The position numbers were made by a program, and so were the translations under genes. From assembly GCA_910576335.1 (NCBI GenBank), contig CAJTIU010000022.1, positions 1-64,000 on the forward strand: a stretch of 64,000 nt of DNA, given 5' to 3'. The stretch comes from Lachnospiraceae bacterium. GTDB lineage: Bacteria; Bacillota; Clostridia; Lachnospirales; Lachnospiraceae. The first letter of the stretch is position 1; the number at the start of each line of letters is the position of its first letter. The notes below the pieces were generated by a model. The model saw only the letters and a program-made list of their open reading frames with translations. It ran no database searches and was not told the origin of the DNA. Of the stretch, positions 9,072-18,441 are shown piece by piece.

Positions 9072-10631
9072 CTAATCCGGACAGACCACTCCGCAATAGC
9101 CGAGAGAGACTCTCCATTCTTTGTGCCATACTCTCCAAAATGTCATCTGATACTGACGGTAGACCTCATATAAAGAGGATTGCTTTGGATCATTCCCGAT
9201 CTCTTCAATATTTCCAAAGATATCCATTTCCCCGGCCATCCAGATGCGTTTTTCCTTTAGAATCCAATTCTTGAAGCCCTCTGCCCATTCTGCTGCGTTT
9301 TCCTTCAGAAGTTCCTCAAAAAAGTCTCTGATCTCCGGGTCTTCGCTCTTCTCCCTTTGCCGGCTTATTTCTTTAAGGAAAAGACTCTTATCACCAGTCC
9401 GTCTGTAAATCTCTGCTTCTAAGGATGGAACCGGAATATAACTGAACACCCTTGTGTTTTTTATATCCTGAAGCATGCAGAAGTTTTTCGCAGATAGCCC
9501 TCCCATATGGATTTCTCTGTAATTCTTCCTCCAGAAATTCCATATTTCTCTTTCCGCATCCCCTTTCTCCTCTTTCCCGGACGCCTGTTCCCAGATGCAC
9601 CGGCATAAATTGAAGATGTTTTCTTCCAGGTCAGCTCTGTCTATCTTCCAGATAATGCCTCCTTTTGTCAGACGCTTCAGCTCTGCCGCCTGTTCCTCCC
9701 AGGTAAACCGGCACTGGTCCGCTTTTGCATCCTTCTTATTCCCATTCACACAGGCATCCCATACTTCTGCAAGTCTTACAAAATAATATTTTCTTAACTG
9801 TTCATTCATAGAAAAATAGAGTTCCTGGTCTGCAATCATTTTCAAGATATGGAGGCTCCGGTACGCCTCTTCCTGTTCAGCTATACCTCTGCCGGTTTTC
9901 TCGTAATTCTCCAGGAAAGGCACCGGGTTTCCGGTTATTTCCTCATACAGATTATCAGAATACGGATCCTGTTCCGCTTCTGTACTTCCCGTATAAATGC
10001 ATCTGATCTCTTCGATCGTCTTCTCCAACTGTTCTTCATCCTCCCAGTAAAGCAGGCACATGGCTCTGGCAAGCAGGCAGAGTCTGTGAGCCTCTTTATA
10101 ACAAGGTTCATGCTCCTCGATCCTGGCCAGCCACAGACACGCTTCTTCAAAGCAGCCTAGCCTAATCCACATCTGACCAATTCCCAGTCTGTTGAAGGGC
10201 AGGATCGTATTTTCATAATCCGGATACTCCTTCAGGCAGGAATAAATGTAAGGCCACATATTCCAGAAAGAGCTAATCTGCACCATGGAATCACATAGAT
10301 CGTAATACGACAGAGCACGTAAAAAATTCTCTATGCTTCGCTCCATCTTAATGTCCTTCTTCCTGCAAAGGGAAACTGCCTGACACAGTATCTCAAAAAC
10401 CTCTCTGTCCTTCCACCCTTTTTGTTCAGCTAGACACAACACCTTTTCAAGAGCCTGAAACATATAAGTCTGTGCGAACGGAAGATAATCTTCGTCAGAT
10501 ACCTTCTCCATACACCGCTTAAATATAGCTTTATATTCTTCATAACATCTATAGTCCCCCATACCTTCTTCCAAAAGTTCTGCATTCTTCCAGGATGCAT
10601 ACAGAGCATAAAAATAGGTTTTTACATCCAT
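9072..10631 (-). CDS. Helical (TPR-like) protein of the DUF4062/RyR cluster
   Basis: I do not recognise a named family for this 519-residue protein. It is almost entirely alpha-helical, rich in Glu, Lys, Trp and Cys, with repeated helix pairs such as RLGCFEEACLWLARIEEHEP (about 158-177), EAHRLCLLARAMCLLYWEDE, and SLEAEIYRRTGDKSLFLKEI near 425, which read like degenerate tetratricopeptide repeats. There is no signal peptide or membrane segment. It lies 43 bp downstream of the end of the shifted TPR frame of the NTPase gene, on the same strand, so co-transcription is likely. It may be a scaffold or partner for the NTPase or an extension of its sensor array. Confidence 0.5.
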   Translation of the reverse strand: MDVKTYFYALYASWKNAELLEEGMGDYRCYEEYKAIFKRCMEKVSDEDYLPFAQTYMFQALEKVLCLAEQKGWKDREVFEILCQAVSLCRKKDIKMERSIENFLRALSYYDLCDSMVQISSFWNMWPYIYSCLKEYPDYENTILPFNRLGIGQMWIRLGCFEEACLWLARIEEHEPCYKEAHRLCLLARAMCLLYWEDEEQLEKTIEEIRCIYTGSTEAEQDPYSDNLYEEITGNPVPFLENYEKTGRGIAEQEEAYRSLHILKMIADQELYFSMNEQLRKYYFVRLAEVWDACVNGNKKDAKADQCRFTWEEQAAELKRLTKGGIIWKIDRADLEENIFNLCRCIWEQASGKEEKGDAEREIWNFWRKNYREIHMGGLSAKNFCMLQDIKNTRVFSYIPVPSLEAEIYRRTGDKSLFLKEISRQREKSEDPEIRDFFEELLKENAAEWAEGFKNWILKEKRIWMAGEMDIFGNIEEIGNDPKQSSLYEVYRQYQMTFWRVWHKEWRVSLGYCGVVCPD

Positions 10632-10705
10632 TTTCCGTTCATTAATTCTCCGAACCAGTTTTCCGTCCTTTATTTCAGTAAGCCGGATTTCTTTTAATGT
10701 TCTCT

Positions 10706-13066
10706 TTACCTGCTTTCTGGTACGCCCAGTAGTAAATCGCCCGGAGGTATAGTTTTAGCTCTCTCATAAGACTTTTCGCCGAATTGCAGATCACCCTCCA
10801 GAAGAAGCAGCTGTCCACTGATCCATGGATCCTGTTCTCTTCCTTTTCCCAGTTCCATGAGAATCTCCATATATGTGCGCGCCCGCTCATGCTCTCCCTT
10901 TTTCAGGAAAATCCGTGCCAGTATATATAGAAATTCTGATTTCGTGCCGAAGGCATCTACGTCTGTTTCCTCTTCGCGTCTTTCTAAAAGCTGCATTCCT
11001 TTTTGGACAACAACAAGCGCCTCCTCATCCTTTCCACTGTGATAAAGCCCTCTGCCCGCAATCTGAAGAGCTGACAGAAAAGTACTCTCTGACTCTCCCG
11101 AAGGGTTCTTTTCATACCACTCCTCTGACAGCTTCTGAAGATCATAAATATATGGAAGCGCCTCTCTGGCACACAGTTTATCATCCAGGTTTTCTGCCAT
11201 CAGTGCACAGGCCTGTATATACCGGATCCAGTCTGCATCCTTCCCCGGCTTCCAGCCTTTTCTTTCATCCTCTTTCAGGCAGTCATACGCTTTTTTTGCA
11301 TATTTTAATGACATATTGGTCTGGAATAGAAAGGCTTCCTCTTCTGCCTTCTTTAAAAGGCTCTCTTCATAATATTCTCTGTCCAGATAAGGATACTGCC
11401 GGTCTGACAATTCTTCAAAATAAGCAAACCCCAAATCCCATGCCTGCTTTTCTTTTTTGACCCAGTCATCCCTGGAATCGAACTGCAGGCGCTGAAACCT
11501 GGCGCTGATATTTCCCGCAAAATAAACCGCCTGGTCTGCCACCATATGCTGCCAGTAAGCATTATGCTTCAGCTGGTATGCGCGTTTGCATACGTCTAGT
11601 GCTTCATACCGGTACTGGTAACAGATTTCCGGTTCTACATTAGCTCCATAGAAATTCAGAATTCCATAGAGAACCTTTAGAGTCGCAACTTCTGGATATT
11701 CCTCACAAAGCTTTCTGGCAAGCTCTAACGCTGTCTTCACATACTGCCTTCCTTTATCCGGGTTTTCCCTTCTGCAGTGCAGGCTTCCCACTTCATACAG
11801 TTGTATTTCCTGAAGCCGAAATCTCTTTTCTCTGGTATATTCTGGAAACTTCTTATAAATCTCCAAAGCCGCCTCCGTATATGATGGAAGCAACTCCCCA
11901 AGATGGATACGGCTCTTTGCTAATAACAGATAGCTATAATGCGTAAAGCTGAAAACCATCTCTTTTCCAATAACCGGATGTGTAAAAAGACCTTCTACCT
12001 CCTTAAGAAGACTCTTAAGCAATGCGACAGCAGATTCATATTTTTCATCATCCAGCAGATTCCATACCTCCATAAAGGTTCCCTTAATCTTCCAGTGAGC
12101 CCTCTGGTCCGGTTCTTCCATCTGGGGTATTAGCAGACGCAACTCCCGGGTATACTCTGCCTGCATTTCTTTGTCTCTGTTCATGTTCCAGAGCTCCATA
12201 ACGGCATCTGCCCTGAGCCCGGCCTTAAGCTTCCTGTTACCAGCAACACTTACGCAGATACTGTCAAAGAATTTTTTCGTTTTATTCGTGCCTTTGGTTT
12301 TATCAGCATCTCCCCAAAACTTGAAGAGCTTTTCTACCTCTCCCTCATCTCTTATCATATCGCGAAAATATTTTTCTGCATCCGCATCCTCTGAGACTAG
12401 CTTTACAGCAAGTTTTCTTACTTTCCCAAAGGAACTCCATTCCCTGCAGTTCATTAGGACCGTCTTTCCCTGTCTGTCTCTGCTCTTCAGGATATGAAGA
12501 TAACCTTCCCGCTCCATGAATCCGGGGTTCGTTCTGCTGTAGTCTACAAAACAGCAGGTGATCCTGTCTTTTTCTGATCCCATGTTCTTTTTTACTGCTT
12601 CATAAAAAATCCGGTGGGAATAAATCCAACATCCGTCTTCCTTTTCTGTAAATACATCATATAGATAATATAAAATCTCCTGGAATCTGATCTGGGAAAA
12701 CCTCTCGTCAAGACTCCCCATCATTGCTGCAATCTCACGCTCCGTAAGCCCTGTCTCTGACATCGCAATCAGATAAGTAACCTTTTTGAAAAAGGAACTG
12801 TCAAACATTTCCCCTACCCACTCAAACAGCTGGACGGCCTGTTCCTCCACCTCGCCGGGTGACTGCCTGATAATCTCCATCATATACTGGTGAAGTCCCT
12901 CCATACCCGGAGCCAGCCGCTCCGCCTGCTCAAATTCCTCTTTGCGCATGGCGAACAAACGCTGAAGGAGTAAAGATAAAAACAAAGGATTTCCCGAGCC
13001 TCTTTTCTGACAAATCTGATCCTCTAAAAAGGCATCTATTTTCTTCCCGCGACAGGCGCTTGTCTT
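10706..13066 (-). pseudogene. C-terminal TPR part of the DUF4062-STAND NTPase (after in-frame stop)
   Basis: This frame continues without shift from the NTPase part at 13067: the codons after the TAA read KTSACRGKK, then RGSGNPLFLSLLLQRL, the winged-helix entry motif of STAND NTPases. It then runs through about 700 residues of helical TPR-like repeats (for example LLAKSRIHLGELLPSYTEAA, LYILARIFLKKGEHERARTY). The end is also broken: the frame stops at 10706 after an unrelated tail, whereas the +1 frame gives a good TPR ending (LYLRAIYYWAYQKAGKE) up to 10675. Adding back one GA to the GAGAGAG run near 10770 would join the frames. Internal TTG (12985) or ATG starts could yield a separate sensor polypeptide. 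Confidence 0.7.
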
Positions 13067-14374
13067 TTATATCAGTAATTTTTTATCCACATTGCTGAAG
13101 CTCTGCACCTTTATAAGCCGGATTTTTCTCGCGCGAAGAAGAGCCTTATCATAAGGAAACCCACTTAAGGCAGAAGTAATCACAAATAGATTGGGACATA
13201 AATCCAGGATATCCAGATATGCTTCCTCAGACTCTAGATACATCTGATCCAGTGCATCAATAAAACAATAGACCGGTTTCCTTTTCGCTTCTTCATCCAG
13301 TTTGTGCAGATATTGAGTGGGATCCTCCGGATTCCATACATGGGAGACGCCCAGGATCTCCTCTAGCCTGTAGATCAGAACAGACTTTAATACATCCGGA
13401 TTCTGACAGCCCGGATTCCCACTGAAATACAGAATCACCGGCGCTCCAAGAAGTTCTGCTTCCCAGGATAACTTCGCCAGAAGCGCGCTTTTACCGCATC
13501 CAGCCTCCCCGTAAAAATGCATACACTGTTCTTTACCGTAGACATACTTTATCTCTTCGTCACTGGCCTTTCTAAAATATAGTCTTTCTTTATCGCCTGC
13601 CATAGACCACAGACCATTTATAGCCTCTTTTTCTTCATATAGCCTTGGAGTATAGGATGCCAGATACCGTTCCCTTATGTACTTTGCATCCAGGATGTAC
13701 TGTTCTGTCGGATGAAGAGCCTGTCTTCCGGCAAGTTCCTCCTGCAGCAGCTCTTTAAGAAGCCTGCCGATCTCCTCACCCCAGCTTTCAAGGCCTGCTA
13801 CAGCCTGTCTGTCACGATCCCACTGCACTTTGTAATCAATGATCTTTGCATTTTCCCTTGAACGGATCTGCTCTTTTAACTTCTTAAGCTTTTCTTTATG
13901 TACCGGACTCTCCCCAAGATAAACGGAACGCTGCTCTTCTGGAATCTGACTTATAAAATCCGGATCCCGGAAACAGAAAATGCATCTTTCCAGTGTCTCT
14001 TCCTCGCTCAGGGCGCCATACCTGATTTCCAGACTGGTGATGCTCATAGCAGCTTCGTAATGCTGTTTTAAACGTTCATCCCGCAGATTTTCCACCAGCT
14101 GTTTATCTGGAATCCATCCGTACCGCTCTCCTAGCAGAACAATAATATATGGCTTACACCGGTCAATGGCGTCAATGCATACACGCAAGACCTGATAGCC
14201 GCTCTCCTCCTCACTCATCTGGTAGGTATCTACACCCCACCGGAGATCCAGCTCCTGTACATCCTCTCCATACTTTCCCACCAGCCTCCGAATCCCCGGA
14301 AACACTTTTTCGTGCAGATAATCACGTTCTGCCTGCATATCTTTAAAAGTACTGGATATAAATATTGATTTCAT
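13067..14374 (-). pseudogene. DUF4062-STAND NTPase, N-terminal part (NLR-like), cut by in-frame TAA
   Basis: From ATG 14374 (AGGAG 8 nt upstream) this 435-residue stretch has an N-terminal DUF4062 domain (MKSIFISSTFKDMQAERD, about 1-130), then a STAND/NACHT-type NTPase with P-loop GEAGCGKSA (289-297), Walker B VYCFIDALDQM (378-388) and a sensor strand LFVITSAL. It ends at TAA 13067-13069, and the same frame continues for 760 codons, so one ancestral gene of about 1,220 codons is cut by a single nonsense codon. Such N-effector/NTPase/repeat proteins are the architecture of bacterial NLR-like antiphage sensors. An open frame extends upstream to 14650 but runs through a palindromic repeat and has no coding signature, so I reject it. 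Confidence 0.72.
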
Positions 14375-14485
14375 TTTCCTTCTCCTGTTTATCTGCTGCC
14401 AGACTGAATCATAATTTTTTGATATATCGTTGTTTTTAGTATAAAGTATCAGTAAATAAAATGCAATAAGAGTAGTTGATATAGT

Positions 14486-14630
14486 GTTACTATTCACGGC
14501 CCAGGAATGCGCTGAACTGCGCATTCCGTAAGAACATGATGGGGTGTGAGGGGCGGTTTTTGCGTAGCAAAACTTGGAATGCCGCCCCGAATTGTTACTA
14601 TGAGCGTCATTACGGGCCGTGAATAGTAAC
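14486..14630. repeat. Inverted-repeat element A, copy 1 (145 bp)
   Basis: It has perfect 17-bp terminal inverted repeats (GTTACTATTCACGGCCC and its complement) with a GC-rich interior that also pairs (GGAATGCG / CGCATTCC). A related copy lies at 18973-19137. It sits between the divergent DUF4062-NTPase gene and the nadA promoter. With the 112 bp around it (14375-14485) no other feature is seen. Confidence 0.75.
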
Positions 14631-14660
14631 GATATTCCACAAACAGTCAAAACATGTGTC

Positions 14661-14689
14661 TTGTCATATGTAATAAATGATGCTATAAT
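14661..14689 (+). promoter_or_regulatory. nadA promoter with candidate NiaR operator
   Basis: TTGTCA (14661-14666), a 17-bp spacer and TATAAT (14684-14689). Overlapping the -35 box is a near-palindrome, ACATGTG (14652-14658) with CATATGT (14665-14671), a position where the NiaR repressor encoded at the end of the operon could block polymerase. The operator call is inference. Confidence 0.65.
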
Positions 14690-14721
14690 AAGTTGAATTT
14701 TACAAAGGAAAGGATAAAGCT

Positions 14722-15627
14722 ATGACCATTATAGAAAAAATTCAAAGATTAAAGAAGGAAAAGAACGCAGTCATTCTGGCCCATTATTATGTGCGTCCAG
14801 AAGTGCAGGAGATTGCTGACTATATCGGAGATTCTTTTTTTCTGAGCAAGGCTGCCGTAGGATTAAAGGCACAGACCATTGTATTTTGCGGGGTTTCCTT
14901 TATGGGAGAGAGCGCTAAGATTCTGAACCCGGAGAAAACCGTGCTGATGCCGGATCTGGCAGCGGATTGTCCCATGGCGCATATGGCGGACGCACAGACA
15001 GTCAAAAAGCTAAGAGACTCCTATGAGGATCTGGCGGTCGTGTGCTATATCAATTCGACAGCAGAACTCAAACGTTGTTCGGACGTATGTGTGACATCTG
15101 CCAATGCAGTAAAAATCGTGAAAGCGCTGCCAAATAAAAATATCTATTTTATTCCGGATAAGAATCTTGCACATTTTGCAGCGGATCAGATTCCGGAAAA
15201 GAACTTTATCTTTAATGAAGGCTATTGTCCTGTTCATGAAAGGATGCAGCTTGCCGAAATAAAAAGGGCGAAGGAGGAGCACCCCCAGGCAGAGGTACTG
15301 ACCCATCCGGAATGTCCGGATACAGTCAGAAATATGTCTGATTACATAGGAAGTACTTCCGGCATTATTGCATATGCTGCAAAAAGTGCAGGGCAGGAAT
15401 TCATTATCTGTACCGAGAACGGGGTCCGGTATGAACTGGAAAAGCAGAATCCTGGAAAGCATTTTTATTTTACAGAGACAGAGCCGGTCTGTCAGGGCAT
15501 GAAGCTGATTACCCTGGAAAAGATTGCACATGTGCTGGAAACAGGAGAGAATGAAGTTCATGTATCCGAGGAGCTTCGGATGGAATCCATAAAACCGCTT
15601 CAGAATATGCTGAAGCTTTCCGAATAG
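14722..15627 (+). CDS. nadA: Quinolinate synthase
   Basis: The 301-residue [4Fe-4S] enzyme condenses iminoaspartate (from NadB) with dihydroxyacetone phosphate to quinolinate, the NAD precursor. The three cluster cysteines are visible at Cys83 (ADCPMA), Cys169 (EGYCPVH) and Cys257 (EPVCQGM). Other family marks are HYYVRPEVQEIADYIGDSF (21-39), GVSFMGESAKIL and THPECP. The length fits the short NadA class. AAAGGAAAGG precedes the ATG. It is the first gene of a nadA-nadB-nadC-niaR operon, with 24 bp to nadB. The cluster is oxygen-sensitive in the family, consistent with an anaerobe. Confidence 0.96.
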   Translation: MTIIEKIQRLKKEKNAVILAHYYVRPEVQEIADYIGDSFFLSKAAVGLKAQTIVFCGVSFMGESAKILNPEKTVLMPDLAADCPMAHMADAQTVKKLRDSYEDLAVVCYINSTAELKRCSDVCVTSANAVKIVKALPNKNIYFIPDKNLAHFAADQIPEKNFIFNEGYCPVHERMQLAEIKRAKEEHPQAEVLTHPECPDTVRNMSDYIGSTSGIIAYAAKSAGQEFIICTENGVRYELEKQNPGKHFYFTETEPVCQGMKLITLEKIAHVLETGENEVHVSEELRMESIKPLQNMLKLSE

Positions 15628-15651
15628 AGTCGCGATGAGAGGGAAGGTCAT

Positions 15652-16815
15652 ATGAAGATAGATACAGATGTGGTAATTGCCGGCACTGGCGTAAGCGGGC
15701 TGTTTTCTGCGCTTAAGCTGCCTGCGGAGAAAAAAATCGTCCTAATTACAAAGTCTGATATAGAAAGCAGTGATTCTTTTCTCGCCCAGGGAGGCATCAG
15801 CGTGCTGAGGGACGAGAATGATTATGACAGCTACTTTGAGGATACCATGAAAGCCGGTCATTATGAAAACCGGAAGGAGTCGGTTGATCTTATGATCAGA
15901 AACTCCAGAAGTATTATTAATGAACTGACAGGGTACGGCGTGGAGTTTAAAAGAAATGAAGAGAGCGGTGAATTCCTTTACACGAGAGAAGGCGCCCATT
16001 CAAGGCCGCGCATCCTTTTTCATGCGGATGTCACGGGCAGGGAGATTACAGAAAAACTTATCATGCGCGTGAAGGAGCTTCCCAATGTGCAGCTTTACGA
16101 GTATACAGCCATGACCGATCTTCTTGTAAAAAATGGCGTATGCGTGGGGATTCTTGCAGAAAATGAAAACGGGATCATGGAGATCCATGCAAAGGATACC
16201 ATCCTTGCAACTGGCGGAATTGGCGGCAGATACCAGCATTCTACCAATTACCCGCATCTGACAGGGGATTCCATAACCCTTGCAAAGAAGTATGGCATAG
16301 AACTTGAACATCTGGACTATATCCAGATTCATCCCACAACACTTTATTCCCCGAAACCTGGGAGGCGGTTTCTGATATCGGAATCAGTGAGAGGGGAAGG
16401 GGCGCTGTTATATAACAAGAATAAAGAACGTTTTGTTGATGAACTCCAGCCAAGAGATGTTGTTGCGAATGCAATCTTTAAGCAAATGGAAATAGACGGG
16501 ACTGAACATGTATGGCTTTCCCTGGAGAAAATACCGGAAGAGACGATTCTGAATCATTTCCCCAATATATACCAACGCTGCCTGGAGGAGGGATATGACA
16601 TGCTGAAGGAATGCATTCCCGTAGTTCCGGCGCAGCATTATTTTATGGGCGGGATCCGGGTGGATCAGGACAGCCGTACCTCAATGCCGCATCTTTATGC
16701 CGTAGGAGAGACAAGCTGTAACGGTGTACATGGCGCCAACCGGCTTGCAAGCAATTCATTGCTGGAAAGTCTGGTCTTTTCCAGACAGGCGGCAGATGAT
16801 ATAATAAGAAGATAA
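15652..16815 (+). CDS. nadB: L-aspartate oxidase (short form)
   Basis: This flavoprotein oxidises L-aspartate to iminoaspartate for NadA; anaerobes use fumarate as acceptor. The FAD dinucleotide motif VVIAGTGVSGLFSALKLP lies at 7-24, followed by SSDSFLAQGGISV (about 38-50), the substrate region REGAHSRPRILFHAD and the C-terminal FAD contact HGANRLASNSLLE (about 362-374). At 387 residues it is about 140 shorter than E. coli-type NadB: the C-terminal three-helix domain of the succinate-dehydrogenase flavoprotein family is absent. The frame closes cleanly 60 bp before nadC, so the short form looks genuine rather than broken. Confidence 0.93.
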   Translation: MKIDTDVVIAGTGVSGLFSALKLPAEKKIVLITKSDIESSDSFLAQGGISVLRDENDYDSYFEDTMKAGHYENRKESVDLMIRNSRSIINELTGYGVEFKRNEESGEFLYTREGAHSRPRILFHADVTGREITEKLIMRVKELPNVQLYEYTAMTDLLVKNGVCVGILAENENGIMEIHAKDTILATGGIGGRYQHSTNYPHLTGDSITLAKKYGIELEHLDYIQIHPTTLYSPKPGRRFLISESVRGEGALLYNKNKERFVDELQPRDVVANAIFKQMEIDGTEHVWLSLEKIPEETILNHFPNIYQRCLEEGYDMLKECIPVVPAQHYFMGGIRVDQDSRTSMPHLYAVGETSCNGVHGANRLASNSLLESLVFSRQAADDIIRR

Positions 16816-16874
16816 CGGACGGCTGTAAAGGTACTGAACCGTTACAATTCGATTAAAGAAAGAAGAGGTGGAAC

Positions 16875-17726
16875 ATGAATAAAATTACACAGATGCTTCA
16901 GGCAGATCATCTGATTCTTGAAGCATTAAAAGAAGATATTTCCAGTGAGGACGTTACGACAAATGCTGTAATGAAGGAGGCTGTAAAGGGTGAAGTAACA
17001 CTTTTGTGCAAGCAGGACGGAATTATTGCAGGATTAGATGTATTTGAAAGAGTCTTTAAGCTTCTTGACAGGCAGATTGAAACAGAATTCTACTGTAAGG
17101 ACGGAGACACGGTACAAAATGGACAAGTAATGGGAGTTGTCACCGGGGATATCCGCGTACTGCTGTCAGGGGAGAGGGTTGCTCTTAATTATCTGCAGCG
17201 CATGAGCGGGATCGCCACCTATACACACAGTATCGCAAGGCTGCTTGAAGGGACGAAAACAAAGCTTCTGGATACTCGCAAAACGACTCCGAATATGCGG
17301 ATCTTCGAAAAATATGCAGTCCGTATCGGAGGCGGGTATAATCACCGTTACAACTTGTCGGATGGAGTGCTCTTAAAGGATAATCATATCGGCGCGGCAG
17401 GCAGCGTCGGGAAAGCGGTCCGTATGGCAAAGGAATACGCGCCTTTTGTACGCAAGATTGAGGTAGAGGTCGAAAATCTTGAGATGGTGAAGGAAGCAGT
17501 AGAAGCCGGAGCGGATATTATTATGCTGGATAACATGTCTCCAGAGGATATGAAGGCGGCAGTTTCCTACATTGACGGCCGGGCAGAAACAGAGTGTTCT
17601 GGAAATGTGACAAAGGAAAATATTGAACGTCTGGTATCCGTCGGCGTGGATTATATTTCCAGCGGGGCTCTCACGCATTCTGCGCCAATACTGGATATAT
17701 CCCTGAAAAATCTTCATGCAGTGTAA
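16875..17726 (+). CDS. nadC: Nicotinate-nucleotide pyrophosphorylase (carboxylating)
   Basis: The 283-residue quinolinate phosphoribosyltransferase converts quinolinate and PRPP to nicotinate mononucleotide, CO2 and PPi. Diagnostic stretches are LEDISSEDVTT-like EDISSEDVTTNAV near the N-terminus, ALNYLQRMSGIATYT (about 104-118), LLDTRKTTPNMR (about 132-143), GGGYNHRYNLSDGVLLKDNH (about 153-172) and EVEVENLEM. The length matches the family. AAGAGGTGG precedes the ATG. It is the third gene of the operon; 66 bp separate it from niaR. Confidence 0.97.
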   Translation: MNKITQMLQADHLILEALKEDISSEDVTTNAVMKEAVKGEVTLLCKQDGIIAGLDVFERVFKLLDRQIETEFYCKDGDTVQNGQVMGVVTGDIRVLLSGERVALNYLQRMSGIATYTHSIARLLEGTKTKLLDTRKTTPNMRIFEKYAVRIGGGYNHRYNLSDGVLLKDNHIGAAGSVGKAVRMAKEYAPFVRKIEVEVENLEMVKEAVEAGADIIMLDNMSPEDMKAAVSYIDGRAETECSGNVTKENIERLVSVGVDYISSGALTHSAPILDISLKNLHAV

Positions 17727-17792
17727 AGCCATGGAACTGTCACGACATATTATTTTGCGGCAGTTACTGAAAATGTCAGAAGGGAGTTTTTT

Positions 17793-18335
17793 ATGACAGG
17801 TTCTGAAAGAAGAGATGCAATTATACGCACAATACAGAAGACACATATTCCTGTGTCAGGCAAATCGCTTGCGGCATCATATGATGTAAGCCGCCAGGTG
17901 ATTGTGCAGGATATTGCACTTATAAGGGCAGCCGGCTACGACATCATTTCTACAAACAGAGGATATATTTTAAATACACCGGTAAAGGAGGAAATGATTT
18001 TCAAGGTTCATCATACTGACGCGCAGCTGGAGGAGGAATTGAATGCCATCGTAGATCTGGGAGGATGCATAGAAAATGTTATGGTGAATCACCGGGTATA
18101 TGGCCATATAGAAGCCAGGCTTGGAATCAGCTCCCGAAGAATGGTCTCAGAATTTCTTGAGGATATACAGAACGGGAAATCCAGTCCGCTCAAAAATATT
18201 ACATCCAACTACCATTATCACACAATCAGTGCAGATAGTAAAAAAACTCTGGATATGATCGAACAGATGCTCACAGAAAAAGGGTTTCTGGTGGAGGCAG
18301 GGAATTTTCGCCCTAGTATAACCCAGTTTAAATAG
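17793..18335 (+). CDS. niaR: NiaR-type NAD biosynthesis repressor
   Basis: The 180-residue regulator has an N-terminal helix-turn-helix (ERRDAIIRTIQKTHIPVSGK, then LAASYDVSRQVIVQDIALI; about 5-45) and a C-terminal 3H domain named for three conserved histidine patches, visible here as KVHHTD (about 71), VNHRVYGHIEARLGI (about 94-108) and YHYHTIS (about 140). NiaR (YrxA) of Firmicutes represses de novo NAD genes and niacin uptake when nicotinic acid is available. As last gene of the operon it probably controls the nadA promoter. AGAAGGGAG precedes the ATG. Confidence 0.92.
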   Translation: MTGSERRDAIIRTIQKTHIPVSGKSLAASYDVSRQVIVQDIALIRAAGYDIISTNRGYILNTPVKEEMIFKVHHTDAQLEEELNAIVDLGGCIENVMVNHRVYGHIEARLGISSRRMVSEFLEDIQNGKSSPLKNITSNYHYHTISADSKKTLDMIEQMLTEKGFLVEAGNFRPSITQFK

Positions 18336-18368
18336 CCTTACGTTTCACTGGTCTGCTTTCCTGATAGC

Positions 18369-18420
18369 GCATGTGTAAAAGCCTCAGCGCAGCCCGCTGC
18401 GCCTGCGTTTTTACACATGC
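18369..18420. terminator. Long hairpin between niaR and greA
   Basis: Arms 18369-18380 (GCATGTGTAAAA) and 18409-18420 pair perfectly, with an inner CAGCGCAG/CTGCGC stem. A/T-rich flanks occur inside the stem. The position between convergent genes suggests a bidirectional terminator; it could equally be a decayed palindromic element. Confidence 0.55.
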
Positions 18421-18441
18421 ACTCTCGAAAAAGCATCCTGG

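Noticed and set aside
14375-14650. N-terminal extension of the DUF4062-NTPase frame by 92 codons
   Set aside because: It runs through the palindromic element at 14486-14630, has no ribosome site and no family-like residues; the ATG at 14374 has both.
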